A DNA stretch of 64,000 bases from Massospora cicadina (Eukaryota; Entomophthoromycota; Entomophthoromycetes; Entomophthorales; Entomophthoraceae): assembly GCA_022478985.1 (NCBI GenBank), contig JAKSZP010009574.1, positions 1-64,000 on the forward strand. Direction: 5' to 3'. A program made the translations under genes and the position numbers. Position 1 is the stretch's first letter; the number at the start of each line of letters is the position of its first letter. The notes under the pieces were generated by a model. The model was not told the DNA's origin. It searched no databases and saw nothing but the letters and a program-made list of their open reading frames with translations. Below, piece after piece: positions 1-11,322 of the stretch.

Positions 1-669
1 AATTCCATTTTCATTGTTTTGAAGTGGGAGATGTAGGGTTGGAATTTTGCCAGCATTAGAATAAGGTCGATGCAGGTCATGGACCTTTATTGGCCGTTGT
101 GGATGTGGGGACAAATCATGTTTTTGAGCAGCGGGGCATGTCGCGGCAGTACATCCATTAACCCAAGGGTGGCCTTTAGAACGTGCAGTTCTATGTGACC
201 CTGTGGGGCGTGGGGTGAGGGAGGCCACTCGTCCGTTGGTGAGGTTAGCCAACAGTTTATGTCACCGACTAAGAAAGAATCAAGGGGTAGCGGGAGGGAT
301 TTGACCAACGAAATATTCCTGACGCTCATGTGCACCGTTTGGGGCATAGATGTTGACAATAGTGTGCGCCACATCAGCCTACGAGAAGGTGACGATGAGC
401 ACTCAGCCATTTAGGAATGTTTCTGAGGATATGAATTTGAAAAAATTATTTTTCTGATTTAGCACCCCACAGTGCTTTGACCAAAAGGATAGGGATGGGA
501 GGAGCATTGTTTTCCAAGTTTCCGCGGAACCTCATGGACAGTGGGACTCCTGGATGGCCAGGATATCTATGGGTAAATTGTGTTGTAAAAAACTCAGTTT
601 CCTAGCCCAGGACGGGGAGGCCTTGAGTCCGGTGATATTCAACATCCCTAAAGTGAAGGTTTCCCCCAT
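1..669 (-). pseudogene. LINE-A ORF2 fragment: endonuclease domain (A1)
   Basis: This is the N-terminal part of ORF2, an AP-type (exonuclease-endonuclease-phosphatase fold) endonuclease that in LINEs nicks target DNA to prime reverse transcription. The start codon lies at 667-669, six bases after the ORF1 stop, as in the other copies. Recognisable pieces are a TLN/MLN-type N-terminal strand, an ILAIQE-type catalytic Glu segment, NIYAPNGAHE, and a GDINCW block that keeps the catalytic Asp. The frame is interrupted at least twice: a stop replaces the Trp of the SWADV segment near 380-400, and there is a frameshift near 300-330. The fragment ends at the window edge inside the domain. Confidence 0.85.
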
Positions 670-675
670 TGCACC

Positions 676-2090
676 TTAGGTGTGAGGGGGTGGGTCCCCA
701 GGCCCACCAGCCTCTTCTAGGTCCCCACGGGCTTTTACAGCAGTGTGGATGTTAGCAGCAACGCTATCAGAGTTTTTGTTGATTTTTGTGGAAAGAGTCG
801 CGTTGGCTTTGGCCTTCACTTTTTGTTTTCCCAACGTCGGATGAATTTTTTGTGGTGCGGATGAGTTTGGTGCACCGTTGAGTGGGTCAAATTTTTTTTT
901 TTTCAATTGGGATAGGTCCCAAGTCAGTTTTGACAGGATCTTGGGTGCAACGATTGGGTGAGATTGAGTCTCCCATCGGATCTTCAGATTGAGTGGCCCA
1001 CTCAGCATGGGCTTCCCAATATGATTGGTTGATGGATTCCCAAGTTGCTTCCACTGAAAAGGTTTCCATGTCCTCCTAGCATTGTGAGTGTGGGATAGCG
1101 GTGGTGGCCTTGGCCATTTCCTTGGCCGCAGCCCTATGGGCCTGCTTGGCCTTCTTCCATTCTTGTGGGGAGATAGGCTTTACCAATAGGTAGCAGCCTT
1201 GTGCTCCCCATGGGAAAGCCTCCTTGGTGCTTGTGGTTGGTTTGTAGTGCGCCTCTCCGTTGGCCATGGCCGCTGAGGGGTGCTCTTAAAATGTGACACC
1301 CTCCTTGATGGGGCATGTGTGTGCCTTATGGCCGAATGCATCACAGTGGGTGCAAATGGGGGGCGCGCTGTCCACGGTTACCCGGAATGGGTGTGTGGTA
1401 TGCCCTGCGATATCAATAAAAGTGGAGTGTGGGATCCGGGTTAGGTCCTTCGCAATCTCCTCAGTTGGGGTCATAACTGCGATGGCTTTGCCAGTGCACA
1501 GGTGTGGCATCAGCGTGAAGCGTTGCATTTCAAAAGATTGTAATTCACCATATATGGCGAGACCATCTTTCAGGTGTTGTTCCAAAGTGTCACATTTTAC
1601 TGTAGTTGGCAAAAGCAAACGTGAGGAAAATTTGGTTTGATTTTATCCATCTGGTGCATTTGGTTTCGATGACCCATTGCCCTTCAGGGAGGTCAACCAC
1701 TATGCGCACTGCTGCAGCCTCGTCTGCTGCTTTTTTGCTTTCAAAACCTAGGTCCAGCCAACCGTGTGACATGGAGTGAGGTGCAACGTACACTGCGGTC
1801 GGGAAAATTTCGTGTACATCTTCACAAAATTTTTCCCATAAGGCCGTTTTTTGGATGTCCAGATACACGCGGACTCCAAATTCCACCAACAGAAGTGGTT
1901 GGGAGTGTGGCGTGTTGATGTACTGGTTGCATCATGCTTGCCATGCGAGTATCTTTGGGGAAATTGTGACCGCCAGTTTTTTAAGATTTTTGTCTATTCT
2001 GCCGGATTCTATGGGGCATTTTTGAACGTTGGAGGCCGCGGGCCTTCCGCCTGCTCCTCTTACCTTGCTTGCCCAACTGCTCCCTGACAT
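676..2090 (-). pseudogene. LINE-A ORF1 protein (A1)
   Basis: ORF1 of the LINE, expected to be an RNA-binding protein of the retrotransposition RNP. The span from the conserved ATG (2088-2090, MSGSSWASK-type start) to the stop at 676-678 is 1415 bases, the same as in A2. Visible regions are an RRM-like central block (GWLDLGFESKKAADEAA), a block with TGKAIAV and TPTEEIAKDL, a CCHC zinc knuckle CTHCDAFGHKAHTC, and a Lys/Ala-rich C-terminus (KVKAKANATLS). It is broken: the segments 1590-1889 and 1286-1618 are in different frames, an internal stop lies just after the knuckle region near 1260-1290, and a stop follows near 1070. Confidence 0.85.
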
Positions 2091-2184
2091 GGGCGCAGAC
2101 TAATATCCTCTTGTGAGATTATCAAACTAGATTCAGTCTTGAATTGAATAGGTTGCAAAAGTGTTTGCAATGAGAAAGAAAAGT

Positions 2185-2721
2185 TATCTTCAAGAATTGA
2201 TGAATATAGTGATATTCCCACCTACTGAGCATGGAGGAAGGAAAAGATAGTGGCAGGCATGAGTCCTAAGCATTTAACAGGATCAGGACAGGCTGAAACT
2301 AGATCCGCCAGAATAGTTCTTATTAATGAGATGTTGAAACCCATCCTGGTGTTTGTAAATGTCGACTATGGAGTCATGAAAACCCATCCTGGAATTGTAC
2401 AGATTGAATGGCAAGATGCCATTGGGACCCGTCCTGGGATTTGTACAGGTAGACCAGTTGATCTTTTACCAAGGATGAAAAGATGGGACTGATGTGGCAT
2501 GATGTCACAGGAACCACACTTGAGATGAGGCGGAAATGGGTAGTAACCAAGGATAAGAAGTCATCAAAATTGAGTAGAGCATATGGGCATTGAATGTGGA
2601 CAGAGCTGCACTCTGCTGAGGACATAGAGATATGAAAAACCAAATATGAGCTCAAGCTAAGGCAGCTTCCATCCCCCGAGGGTTCTATCTTCTGTTGGAT
2701 AATCTGGTTAAGAGGGGGATA
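2185..2721 (+). other. Unclassified internal end of an LTR element
   Basis: No gene can be supported here. The plus strand ends in a purine-rich tract (AAGAGGGGGATA, about 2710-2721) directly followed by a TGTTGG start. This is the usual arrangement of a polypurine tract in front of a 3' LTR. The sequence before it should therefore be the 3' internal end of a plus-strand LTR element truncated by A1. An 80-codon open stretch at 2250-2492 shows no motif I recognise. The phrase CATCCTGG-AATTGTACAG/ATTTGTACAG recurs imperfectly between 2340 and 2450. Confidence 0.4.
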
Positions 2722-2832
2722 TGTTGGAATATGAGATAATCACATAATTCAACCTTTTAACCAATTAATAAAATTGATGATTAAGTTATAATTGTATATG
2801 ATAATCAACAGCAGCTTAATGATGGAATTATT

Positions 2833-2955
2833 GTTTAGCATCATCCCTGATGATATTAGAGGTCGTCAACTGATAGGATTATTGTCAGGCATCATCCCCT
2901 GATAATATTAGAGGTTGCTGACTGTTGAGATTATCGTCAGCAATCATCCCAACGA
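2833..2955 (+). repeat. Imperfect ~55-bp tandem repeat in LTR-X
   Basis: A unit of the form GCATCATCCCCTGATAATATTAGAGG... followed by an ACTGATAGGATTATTGTCAG-like stretch is repeated about two and a quarter times (near 2833, 2888 and 2938). It lies upstream of the TATA-like box, where U3 enhancer repeats often occur. Confidence 0.6.
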
Positions 2956-3282
2956 AATTAAGCAATGATTTAACGTAAGAGCAACACCCAATAGTCAAAT
3001 TATGGGGGAACCATTCAGAGTGGAATGAATGGGGAGTTGTTGGAAACTACCAAAGCGTTTGAATGCCAGAAGTAGAGAGTAGGATTTTCATCAGCCAAAA
3101 CAATTGGTTTTTGGTCCCTAATACCAATTGTTTGGTCACTGAACAGCCGAGGATTATGCTTCCTAAGAAACTCAAGTCAATGTTACCCAAAGAGATTTGG
3201 TGCCTAACGCTTGAAGGTCAAACCAGCATAGGAGCACAAATAATTTCCAGCGGACAGCTGAAAATTTGTGTGCCGATTTTAA

Positions 3283-3289
3283 CTATAAA
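3283..3289 (+). promoter_or_regulatory. TATA-like box in LTR-X
   Basis: CTATAAAA followed by a C-run (CCCCCC). It is the best TATA match in the LTR and lies downstream of the tandem repeats. Assignment is by sequence only. Confidence 0.4.
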
Positions 3290-3640
3290 ACCCCCCATTT
3301 ATTCCCTATTAAAAGCAGATTAAACTTGATATTAACTAAGTTGTTATACATTGATAGTTTAACATTACTCTTAAGAGAATAGTGCAAGGACCAGACATCC
3401 TTAGGTTGTTACTATCAATTCTCCACTTGGCTCTTCAAGAAGAAAATAGGGAAAGTGTTCCCTACCAGTACCAGAACGTCTTCAAAACGAAGAAGCACCT
3501 GTCTAGCGTTGGACAATTCAATCAACGTGGCTTTTGGGAATTCAACTCTAATAATAGTCTTCATACTATTATTGCCCTAGTAATCAATTTCAATCAAATC
3601 AACGCTAACCACGAATCTGTGCAGTTGAAATCTAGGTCCT

Positions 3641-4865
3641 GAAGCGAGCAACCATCCGAGCGCCCAGATTTTAACAACAAGTCATCTTAGATATAGCTTC
3701 CACCTTTGCTGGCTGAGGTTTGAGCCCTTTGGATTCTACCACATACCTGAGGTATTCCAATTGATTAAAAGGGATACTTTTGAGGTTTGATTTCTATGTT
3801 GGCTTCAGCGAGTTGGCTGAACACTTGTTCCAAATGGTCATGATGCTCTGTGAATGTTCTCAAGAACACGTTTATATTGTTGAGGTATACAGAATGCAGG
3901 ACAGCTTCAGGTCACCCAAGATGGTATCCATCGCCCACTGGAACGTGACAGGGGCATTGCACAACCCCTGAGGCATACACGTGGTCTGGAACACCCCTTC
4001 AAGGTGATAATGGTGCATTTCTCCCATTCTGCCACTGGAAACTCAATCTGCCAGTACCCAAATTTAAGTCATTGGCAGAAAAATAGTTAGCACCTCCCAG
4101 ACAATCTAAAGCGTCATTAATCTGTAGAAGCGGATATAGATCATTTTACATGATGTTGTTAAGCTTCCAGTAGACAATTACTACTTGGATAGTGCCATCT
4201 TTTTCCTAACAATTAGCACCAGCAACGCCCAGGGACTCTTTGATGGCTCCAACATTACCTGTTCAATCATTTATCTACCTCCTTGGATACAACTTCTTCT
4301 GCAGTTTTGGAGTGATGGTTAGGTCATGACCAAATGGGAGCGTGATCTCCCGCATCCACTCAATTCACAACTCCGTGCGCACATCCAAAACTGTGGTTAC
4401 TGGAAGTGAAAATACCTCGGTATATTTCAAACAAGGCCATCACCCTATATTTATGTTCCTCTGACAGCCCAGTTAGAGCCTCCCGCGGATTCTGGCACTA
4501 CGTTAGATGAGTTTTATCTGGTAGGATGGGATCCTCCCAAGAACCAAAGTCATAAATATGGTGAACCTCATTAATAGAAACCAGATGCAGAAAAGTCATT
4601 AATTAGTGCCTTTGAACCATCATGACTCCTTCTGTAGGTTTGATATCAATAACATCACTTCTCCCTGCTCCAGTAATAGTTGCCCAGGAGCCACATGAGG
4701 TTTAAACCTTGATTATTGGTAGAGTCCCATAATTTCACCATTCAGCCCTTTTCAAATTCTATTTTGAGCTCCATTCCTACTATGAACTGGTGCCTAGAAG
4801 GTACACTTAAAGCGTTTGCATCCCATAGCAAAATTTCATCATACTCATAAATCTGGCTAAGCAAA
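3641..4865 (-). pseudogene. Ty3/gypsy pol fragment GY1: reverse transcriptase
   Basis: Reading leftwards from 4865, the minus strand encodes, with many stops, the region between protease and RT and then the RT core of a Ty3/gypsy element. Recognisable parts include CAHGVVN-x-VDAGDHAPIW (the usual segment before RT), a degenerate fingers region with a stop inside the VIDYQKLN area, GCAMPL with PQGLCNAP-type palm sequence, CILY in place of the YLDD block, then SLKPT and LKPQPAKVEAI. The catalytic aspartates of the YLDD block are not preserved. It is cut on the right by GY2 at 4866 and resumes at 18757. RNase H and integrase of this copy are missing on the left, where LTR-X begins. Confidence 0.75.
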
Positions 4866-5453
4866 TGTCAAGATTCTGATATGACTGGATAATAAATTCC
4901 AAATAATTACGGCGGATTGGCTAAAATCCAACAATAACAATTTACTAGTGTACAAATATTTGAGCGCCTTGGGATAAGGCGATATTAAGTCAGGAAGGGT
5001 AATTATTGGATAGCTTCCAAATAAGACAATAAGCGATGTCAATTCATTCTAATATTAATGAGATCGCCTCAAACTAAGGCAATAGTGAAGTTAAGAATAA
5101 TAAACCCTGTCAGGACCTTAAAGTTATGAGGATGAATTAATGAGAATATGGCAGTAAATAATAGTCTAAGAAAAATGATTGGTATTGACCAAAGTCACTG
5201 ATATATAAGTGAGATGAGAAGATTGAAGGAGGAGGATTGTTAATAGGAAGTGGAGAGCGGAGCAGTAAGGATATGCTTAGTAAGATTAATATATATAAAG
5301 CTTTGTGGTTGGGGCTAAATGCTCCATTTTTATTTAAGACTTTAAGATATTTTGAGGACTGGTGATCCTCATATTGTTAGTCTGTTGCTAAATGGAAACT
5401 AAGCTGTTCAAATCCTTATGGAGTATCTCAATGATATCGCTAAAATTATAACA
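4866..5453 (+). repeat. GY2 5' LTR
   Basis: Starts TGTCAAGATTCTGATATG and ends AATTATAACA. It aligns along its whole length with the split 3' LTR at 10921-11229 plus 16523-16802. The two copies differ at many positions, indicating an old insertion. Confidence 0.9.
5291..5299 (+). promoter_or_regulatory. TATA-like box in GY2 5' LTR
   Basis: ATATATAAAG lies 160 bases before the end of the LTR, a position suited to a U3/R promoter. The 3' LTR copy is altered here (ATATTAAAAG). Confidence 0.4.
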
Positions 5454-5454
5454 G

Positions 5455-5473
5455 TGGTGCTCACTACAGTGGG
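5455..5473 (+). other. GY2 primer-binding site
   Basis: TGGTGCTCACTACAGTGGG begins one base after the LTR end. TGG matches the complement of a tRNA CCA end. GY1 (near 20750-20770, minus) and GY4 (52623-52644, minus) carry closely similar sequences in the same place, which supports the call. The tRNA was not identified. Confidence 0.6.
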
Positions 5474-5499
5474 CCCATTTATAACCATCAAAAAAATAA

Positions 5500-7200
5500 A
5501 AATATCTGATTGCCAGCTATGACGCATCAGGCCTGCATTGTTGGGGAATTTTCATAGCACACTGCGCCAGTCAAATATGCAGAACTTAAACTTGCTCTGG
5601 ATGTGGCTCTTAAAAGGCAGGATGAGCTCCTTCAGAAGCGTAACAATGTAATGTACCAGCTTGATGACATGTTCAGCCAAGTGTGGGTCCTTGGATAAAA
5701 AACAGGAAAATTGCTAATCTTTCGGATGACACTACTGAATGACTGCATTGTGCATAACGAAAGTTTAACAGCACCTCTCACCCTCAGCGCCCTAATTGGG
5801 AAGTGGACAAAAATAAAAGGGGATGCTCAATTGGAATTATGTACCAATGAATATGAGGGTGGATACCCAGTCAAGGAACCTTTTGCTGGAACCGCAGGCT
5901 GCCCCATATATGATTATGTATTGGTGAACCAATTTTCTCAGATGATGGCAGTAGTGCCCACTGAAGTGACCACGTTAACCCTGAAGCAGCGGAAAAGTTA
6001 TGCGCCACTGGACCCATTGAATCAGCATCTTGACAAGATATCGACTATAGGTCCTGACCAATTCCTCAGTACGCTCTAAAGGCTTGCAGTTATAAGCGGG
6101 AGAGGGAGGTTTGTATTGATAAGCTGCCAGTGTTTGAATGAGATGGGAACATCCATGGGTTCTTTAAACAATATGAGTTTGCGGCAGAAGGAGCCTCAGA
6201 TTGGTGCAATGCTAAATTGCTGATATCCGCCTTGGATGTTGGAAGCGGCAACTTAGTCACTTGCTATCTTCCAAGAAGCTCCTTTACATATCAAGAAGTG
6301 AAGGGTATGTCTCTGCAATTGTTAAGAGATACTGCAAAGATGTCGCAGTGAAAGGCTGAGTTCTTGACCATTAAGTTTCAGAAAAATGTGACCCTCACTG
6401 CGTCTTCCAAATGATTTACTGTGGAAGCCCATGTGCTAATTAGGGGAAGGGCTTAGTCTGAATTCAATGTGGGCATTGCAATGACCTCCACGGTGAAGCC
6501 ATAATGCAAACTGTACTACGTTATGGTGCCAACTTTGGAGGATGACGTACACCTGCTCAATAATGTTCAATTTTTGCACTATCTATCCGCTACCTTTCCC
6601 TCACTCAATACAGAGTGGAAACATACCCCAGCCATTACTGGATCTTCTTATTTGGGGGGAAATCTCCAGTACTGTTCAGATTCCACCTAGTAACCCCCAG
6701 CCTTATTATAATTATGCACCTCGCCCTTAGCTGACTTATCCCCAGAAGTTTAATTTCTGATCCAGGCCTGCTTATGATAATCGCCAGCAGCCCAACTTTC
6801 ACCCTAAGCCTGATTACGCCAACCATCAGCAGTCAACCTATTGACCTGACCCTGGTTATGCCAATCTTCAACAGTCAAATTATCAGCCTGGCCCATCTAA
6901 TGAGAAACAAAGACGTGGACTCTTTGGGGTAAATTGTTTGCATGCGTTTGCCCTGATAACCTTGCCCAGAGTTTCCCCAACCATCAAGTTCACTACTTAC
7001 AGCAGGAGCAGTACTATGGAAAAGGTGGAGCGGAGTAGAGATGGTTCAATCTACCTCCGCTATCCCAACCCCATACGTCCACCTAAACCTATCAAAGTGT
7101 ATTTAGCGGAAGTTCCTCAGTACAATGACGAGTTTTTATATTAACAGCCAGGCAGAGGGACAAATTGTACTGACACAAGCGCAAGCCAGGGCCGCGGCAG
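5500..7200 (+). pseudogene. GY2 gag
   Basis: A broken gag (capsid/nucleocapsid polyprotein) region. Translating across stops gives stretches such as AELKLALDVALKRQDELL early on, FEQYEFAAEGASDWC-like capsid sequence near 6150, TCYLPRSSFTYQEVKGMSL near 6260, then LEDDVHLLNN near 6540 and a Pro/Gln/Tyr-rich tail (about 6680-6900) typical of gag C-termini. The same blocks in the same order occur in GY1 gag on the opposite strand (19271-20750). No intact zinc knuckle is visible. The only long open pieces are 5711-6079 and short fragments. Confidence 0.65.
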
Positions 7201-7384
7201 AAGTAGGACCTCAGTAGCAACCAAAGCTGCACACCTTCCAGATGTTCGAACAAGTTTCTCTAAATGATCCAGACCCATCCTCAGATGCACCTTCTCTGAA
7301 AGGAGTTAATGTTGTCCTCCCAATGGACGCTATTGTGAAAGAGTACCCTAAAGTCAGTGAGGGGATTATGAGTTTCTTGAGAAG

Positions 7385-7880
7385 ATGTTCTTTAAATTTC
7401 ACATATTAAATAGTCAAAATTCTTCTTATTTTGAGTTTACATACTGTGACATATTTGTAGCAAAAAATCGAGTATGCACTATAATAGATATGGGCATCCC
7501 ACTCAATATAAATTTCACCAAGTTGGTGGCGAAGTTGACGTTAAAACCTAATGTGGAACATCAAATGATGTATGGGACAGCTGGAGCGGATAACAAAGTC
7601 TCTAAGGGAGCGTACAGTGCGCTTCCTTTGCGGTTTGGGTCATTTGTCATTGTAGCTCCAGTGATAGTGCTACCAAACAGAAATCAAGACCTTCTTAATG
7701 GAACTGCTTTCATGCGACACTTCAGGGGCTGTTGTTGATATGATGGAACAGGCCTTCGAAATTTTGGCGCAATGGATCCCATTTTACTTTACCTCTAACG
7801 TAGTGGCAAAGAATCAGGTGCATATGGGACATATCAACCTAGCTTATAATGATGAGGTGATTCCAGTGCACTATCATTGA
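7385..7880 (+). pseudogene. GY2 aspartic protease
   Basis: Retropepsin-type protease region that in an active element would cut the polyprotein. The open piece 7385-7738 contains the flap-less core: the catalytic turn reads IIDMGIP (7487-7495), where the family has D-T/S-G, so Thr is replaced by Met. Further on come NINFTKLVAKLTLKP and a C-terminal VLPNRNQDLLNGTAFM segment that corresponds to the conserved LLGTDFL block. A frame change follows at about 7700. GY1 shows the matching region at 18757-19270 with a different catalytic change. Confidence 0.75.
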
Positions 7881-8239
7881 TTGAAAAAAGACCTGGGCTC
7901 TCCCTCAAAGCAGATATATGAATATCAAGGCTGTCTCTCAGAGCTGTGGGGCCTATATCCGTCCCCTCCGGACATCAAGTAATAGTAAGCACCAAGTTAG
8001 AGGAAGTACTAGCTGGGCTCTATGGGGGAGGTTATTAGGCCTTATCAGCAATCACAGTTTGAGCCCATGTGTCTCCAGGAACTATAATTCTAGTACATGT
8101 GTAGATCAAAGTTTCACTAGAGAATCTACAAAAAGAACCATTGCAGATCTGCTGCCAATAAGTAAAGCATATACTTATAATTGATCCTAGTTGAGGAGGT
8201 TTTCAGGTACACAAGTTTAGGTTTCTGGATTAATTTGGT

Positions 8240-9090
8240 CTACCCGTCAAACCACAGAATGAAGTAGTTGCGGTGGAACCACGTGAAAACCTAATGGGGT
8301 TATTGGAAGAACATATGAATCAAGTGATAGCTTTATTTCAATAATATAAGAAGATTTTTGCCATTGACAACCATGATTTAGGGTGCACTCAGAGGGTGGA
8401 AAATCAATTGGTTCCTGGAGACCATCCACCTCAGGTCTCGGCTGATACGTTAATTGAGTAGCTGCAGAGGTAATCATTGAGTAAACTAGATAGCTGCTGG
8501 AGCAAGGGATGCTTGAATCATCAAAGAGTCCATGGGCTTTGACCGTTCTAATTGTAATAAAAAAGTATGGTACCAACTGAGTGGTGATAGACTACCAGAA
8601 GCTCAACGGTATCACCAAGAAGGACTTGTATCCCTTGCCAAGGATTGATGGCACTTTAGATAGGTTGGGCGGAGCTCATTACTTCTTAGTAATGGGTTTG
8701 ATATCATGGTACTATCAAATTGAGTTGACTGCAGCGGAACAGAAGAATTGCGCCATAATCATATCCAAAGGGCTTTTTCAACTGATACGTATGCCTCAAA
8801 GGTTATGTAATGCCCCAGCTACGTTTCAACGAGCCATGAACACCATCCTTGGCTACCTGAATCTTTCATGCATTATCTTGTATCTTGAAAATATCAATGT
8901 CTTCTCACAGGTTTTCAGAGTATTTTACCCACTTGGAGGAGGTATTCCGCCAGCTTACTGAGGCTGACATCTAGATCAAAACCCGTAAATGCCACTTCTT
9001 CAAGGACCAATTGAAGTACATTGAGCTTGTGGTAGATGTGATGGGACTGAAGCCTCAACCAGCTAAGGTGGAGGATATCAGGAAGTGACT
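8240..9090 (+). pseudogene. GY2 reverse transcriptase
   Basis: RT domain of the gypsy polyprotein. Upstream linker: FAIDNHDLGCT near 8355. The open stretch 8581-8961 holds VIDYQKLNGITKKDLYPLP, RIDGTLDRLGGAHYF, the FQ..MPQRLCNAPATFQRAM palm motif, and the active-site block. The latter reads YLEN at 8881-8892 in place of YLDD, so both catalytic aspartates are lost (Asp to Glu and Asp to Asn). A frameshift follows at about 8915, after which the thumb/connection sequence (LKPQPAKVEDI near 9045) resumes in another frame. The copy cannot encode an active polymerase. Confidence 0.85.
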
Positions 9091-9204
9091 ATGCCAAACA
9101 GTAAGCGTGACAAGTATATTTGGGGATAGTTGGATACTAATGACGCTTTATGCCCAACTTCAGGTGTATTAGAGGTCCGCTGTTTGAGTTACTAAAAAGA
9201 TGCT

Positions 9205-9660
9205 GTGTTTGATGGATGGAATGCCAACAATGCTCCTCAATACCCTTTGGATGGCGTTGATCAGTGTTCCAGTGCTGCGCTACCCAAATTCATTAAAGAG
9301 TTTATCGTCCAGATAGATGTAAATATTTCCACTGTAGGGGAGGTCCTATCCCAAAATGATGATGAAGTGGAGGAGCACCTAGTTGCATACTTCAGTTGGA
9401 TCCTGAACTATCATGAACACAATTATACTGTGATGAAGTGGGAGTGTTTAGCAGTGATCCATGCATATAAGCATTTTAGGGTGTTTTTGCATGGAATAAA
9501 GTTTAAAAGTCATAACGGATCATGCTTTGTTATGCTGGTTGTAGAATCTCAAGGATCCTGAAGGGCGTCTTGCCCAATGGGCCCTCAAACTGCAGGCTTA
9601 TGACTTTGAGATCCTCCACTGACCTGGAACAAAACACCAGAAAGCCAATTACTTGTTGAG
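9205..9660 (+). pseudogene. GY2 RNase H
   Basis: RNase H domain following RT. The open piece 9205-9561 shows FIVQIDVNISTVGEVLSQN (the strand carrying the first catalytic Asp), EEHLVAYFSWILNYHEHNYT, KWECLAVIHAYKHFRVFLHG, and then, after a frame break near 9510, LAQWALKLQAYDFEI-like sequence. The same blocks occur in GY4 at about 44480-45000 on the minus strand. Confidence 0.85.
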
Positions 9661-9829
9661 AATACCAACCATTGCCGTCACAGCAGATCTGAGTAATGTG
9701 ATGTACAATAAGATGTTCAGCGGAAAAAATGATGATGAACCGCCTCAAGTTATAAAGGCGTCAAATGAGATGTGAGCTAGTACCTTTCAGTGGAACGGTG
9801 AGCTATATAAGCAGATCGGAGATTTCAAG

Positions 9830-10900
9830 TGAACTTTCCGCAACCCATGTCATGGCCAAGCATTTTAATAAGTGCACATAAAGCTGTTGGACATTTAGGT
9901 TGCTCAAGACGCTGGAATTGTTGCGCCCTTGTTATTATTGGGAAAGCATGAACTTCAATATGCTTGAGACAATTTCCTGCTGCCACCAGTGCCAAGTGGA
10001 AAAGCGTTCCTCCAGAAGACCTTGTAACATCTAATGAAACCGCATTTTGCTTGGCATACAGTTTCTTTTGATGTTGTTAGCCCCCTGCTGACAGGAGCTA
10101 ATCAGTAAAAATACATTTTGGTGGCAATAAACCACTTGACATGTGGGTAGAAACATGGGCGATCAGGAGTTTAGGTGTGGTCTCAGTGGCCAAGTTCATA
10201 ATGGAATGTATCATCCAGTGACATAGCTTTTCTCAGTTTATCTTTACCAATAACTGAACTAGCTTCACCTCTCACATCCTTTCAAAGCTAAACGAGCTGA
10301 TGGCCATCCACGGAAATCTAATGACCCCATCACCCCAAGTCCAACGGGATGATTAAGCGATTTAACAAAACCTTGGTGAACATACCCCATAAATTATTAA
10401 TGGATTGATCTTCAGATTGGAGTTCACTCCTTTCCACCACTGTCTTTGCCTATAACAATATTTATCATTCTGCTATGTGGAAGAGTTCCTTCCAGTTACT
10501 TTATGGATGGCACCCCACTCTACCTGAATTACTCTATTCTTGCGTGGAAGATACTGGCAGAATGGATCCTCAAAGTTACTTAACTACCCAAGCTAATACT
10601 TTAATCAAGCTGCAAACTAAAGCGTAAAAATTTAGCTTGTCCAAAAAGATAAAGATTCAGGCTGCTGATCAGATACTATATTGTGGGCTAGCTCATTTCA
10701 AAGAAAGGAGAGATGGTTCTGTTCCATGAACAGCAGGGGTTTAGTCAGAAGCATTTGTTGGCTAACATCTGGATTGGACCATACAAAATAATTGAGAAAA
10801 TGGGTACTGACGCCCACACTATCAATGACCCCACAAGCAGTCAAGATATTAAATAATCACATCTTAAGTTCATTTGAGCGTATAACCTCTAGAAGACTTA
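9830..10900 (+). pseudogene. GY2 integrase
   Basis: Degenerate integrase that would insert the cDNA. From left to right: an HKAVGHLG-type H2C2 zinc-finger start near 9880, CRQFPAATSAKW-type remains of the finger, core-domain remains (VVSVAKFIMECI near 10180; SHPKSNG-like sequence near 10335), and a C-terminal GPY-type module (LANIWIGPYKIIEKMGTDAHTI near 10760-10820). Stops and frame changes occur throughout. It ends shortly before a purine tract (AAGGAGGGAAA) that precedes the 3' LTR. Confidence 0.75.
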
Positions 10901-11322
10901 TCTCCAGTCAAGGAGGGAAATTTTGAGATTCTGATATGACTGGATAATAAGCCCAAATAACAATGGCGGATTGGCTAAAACCTGCTGACAACGATTTACT
11001 AGTGTACAAATGTTTGAGCACCTTGGATAAGGCAATAGAGGGTCAGGGAGGATGGTTTTAAGACACATCCAAATAAGTTGATAAGGCAATATTAATTTAT
11101 GATGAATATTTAGACGATCGCCTCAAACTAAAGCAATAACGAAGTTAAGAATAATAGACCCTGTCATGACCTCACAGTTATGAAGATGAACTAATGAGAA
11201 TATGGCGCTAAAGAATAGTCTAAGAAAAAACTTTTCTTTCTCATTGCAAACACTTTTGCAACCCATTCAATTCAAGACTACATCTAGTTTGATAATCTCA
11301 TAGAGGGGATTAGTCTGCGCCC

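Larger units (their letters stand above)
1..2184 (-). mobile_element. LINE-A copy A1, 5' part
   Basis: Minus-strand copy of the same LINE family as the complete copy at 11230-16503. It runs from the 5' end (near 2184, where the terminal sequence rich in GAAAGAAAAG stops) through the 5' leader and all of ORF1 into the endonuclease part of ORF2. The rest lies beyond the left edge of the window. The terminus is placed by similarity to the 5' ends of A2, A3 and A4. Its target-site duplication cannot be checked because the 3' end is outside. Several frame breaks show that the copy is dead. Confidence 0.9.
2722..3640 (+). repeat. Orphan LTR (LTR-X)
   Basis: Begins with TGTTGGAATATGAG right after a polypurine tract and contains a TATA-like box (3283-3289) about 560 bases in, so it looks like an LTR with a long U3. 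No second copy was found in the window. The right boundary is not seen directly; it is placed only where recognisable minus-strand reverse transcriptase sequence of GY1 begins (about 3640). Length and orientation are therefore tentative. Confidence 0.45.

Noticed and set aside
1293..1640. 115-codon plus-strand open frame
   Set aside because: It is the antisense of LINE ORF1, and the same shadow frame appears at the matching place in A2, A3 and A4. The sense strand carries the zinc-knuckle protein.
2833..2955. CRISPR-like array
   Set aside because: Only about two and a quarter imperfect units without spacers, inside an LTR-like sequence of a eukaryotic repeat region.
3063..3642. Two 86-codon plus-strand frames as host genes
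   Set aside because: Both lie within the LTR-X sequence, around its TATA-like box, with no recognised domain.
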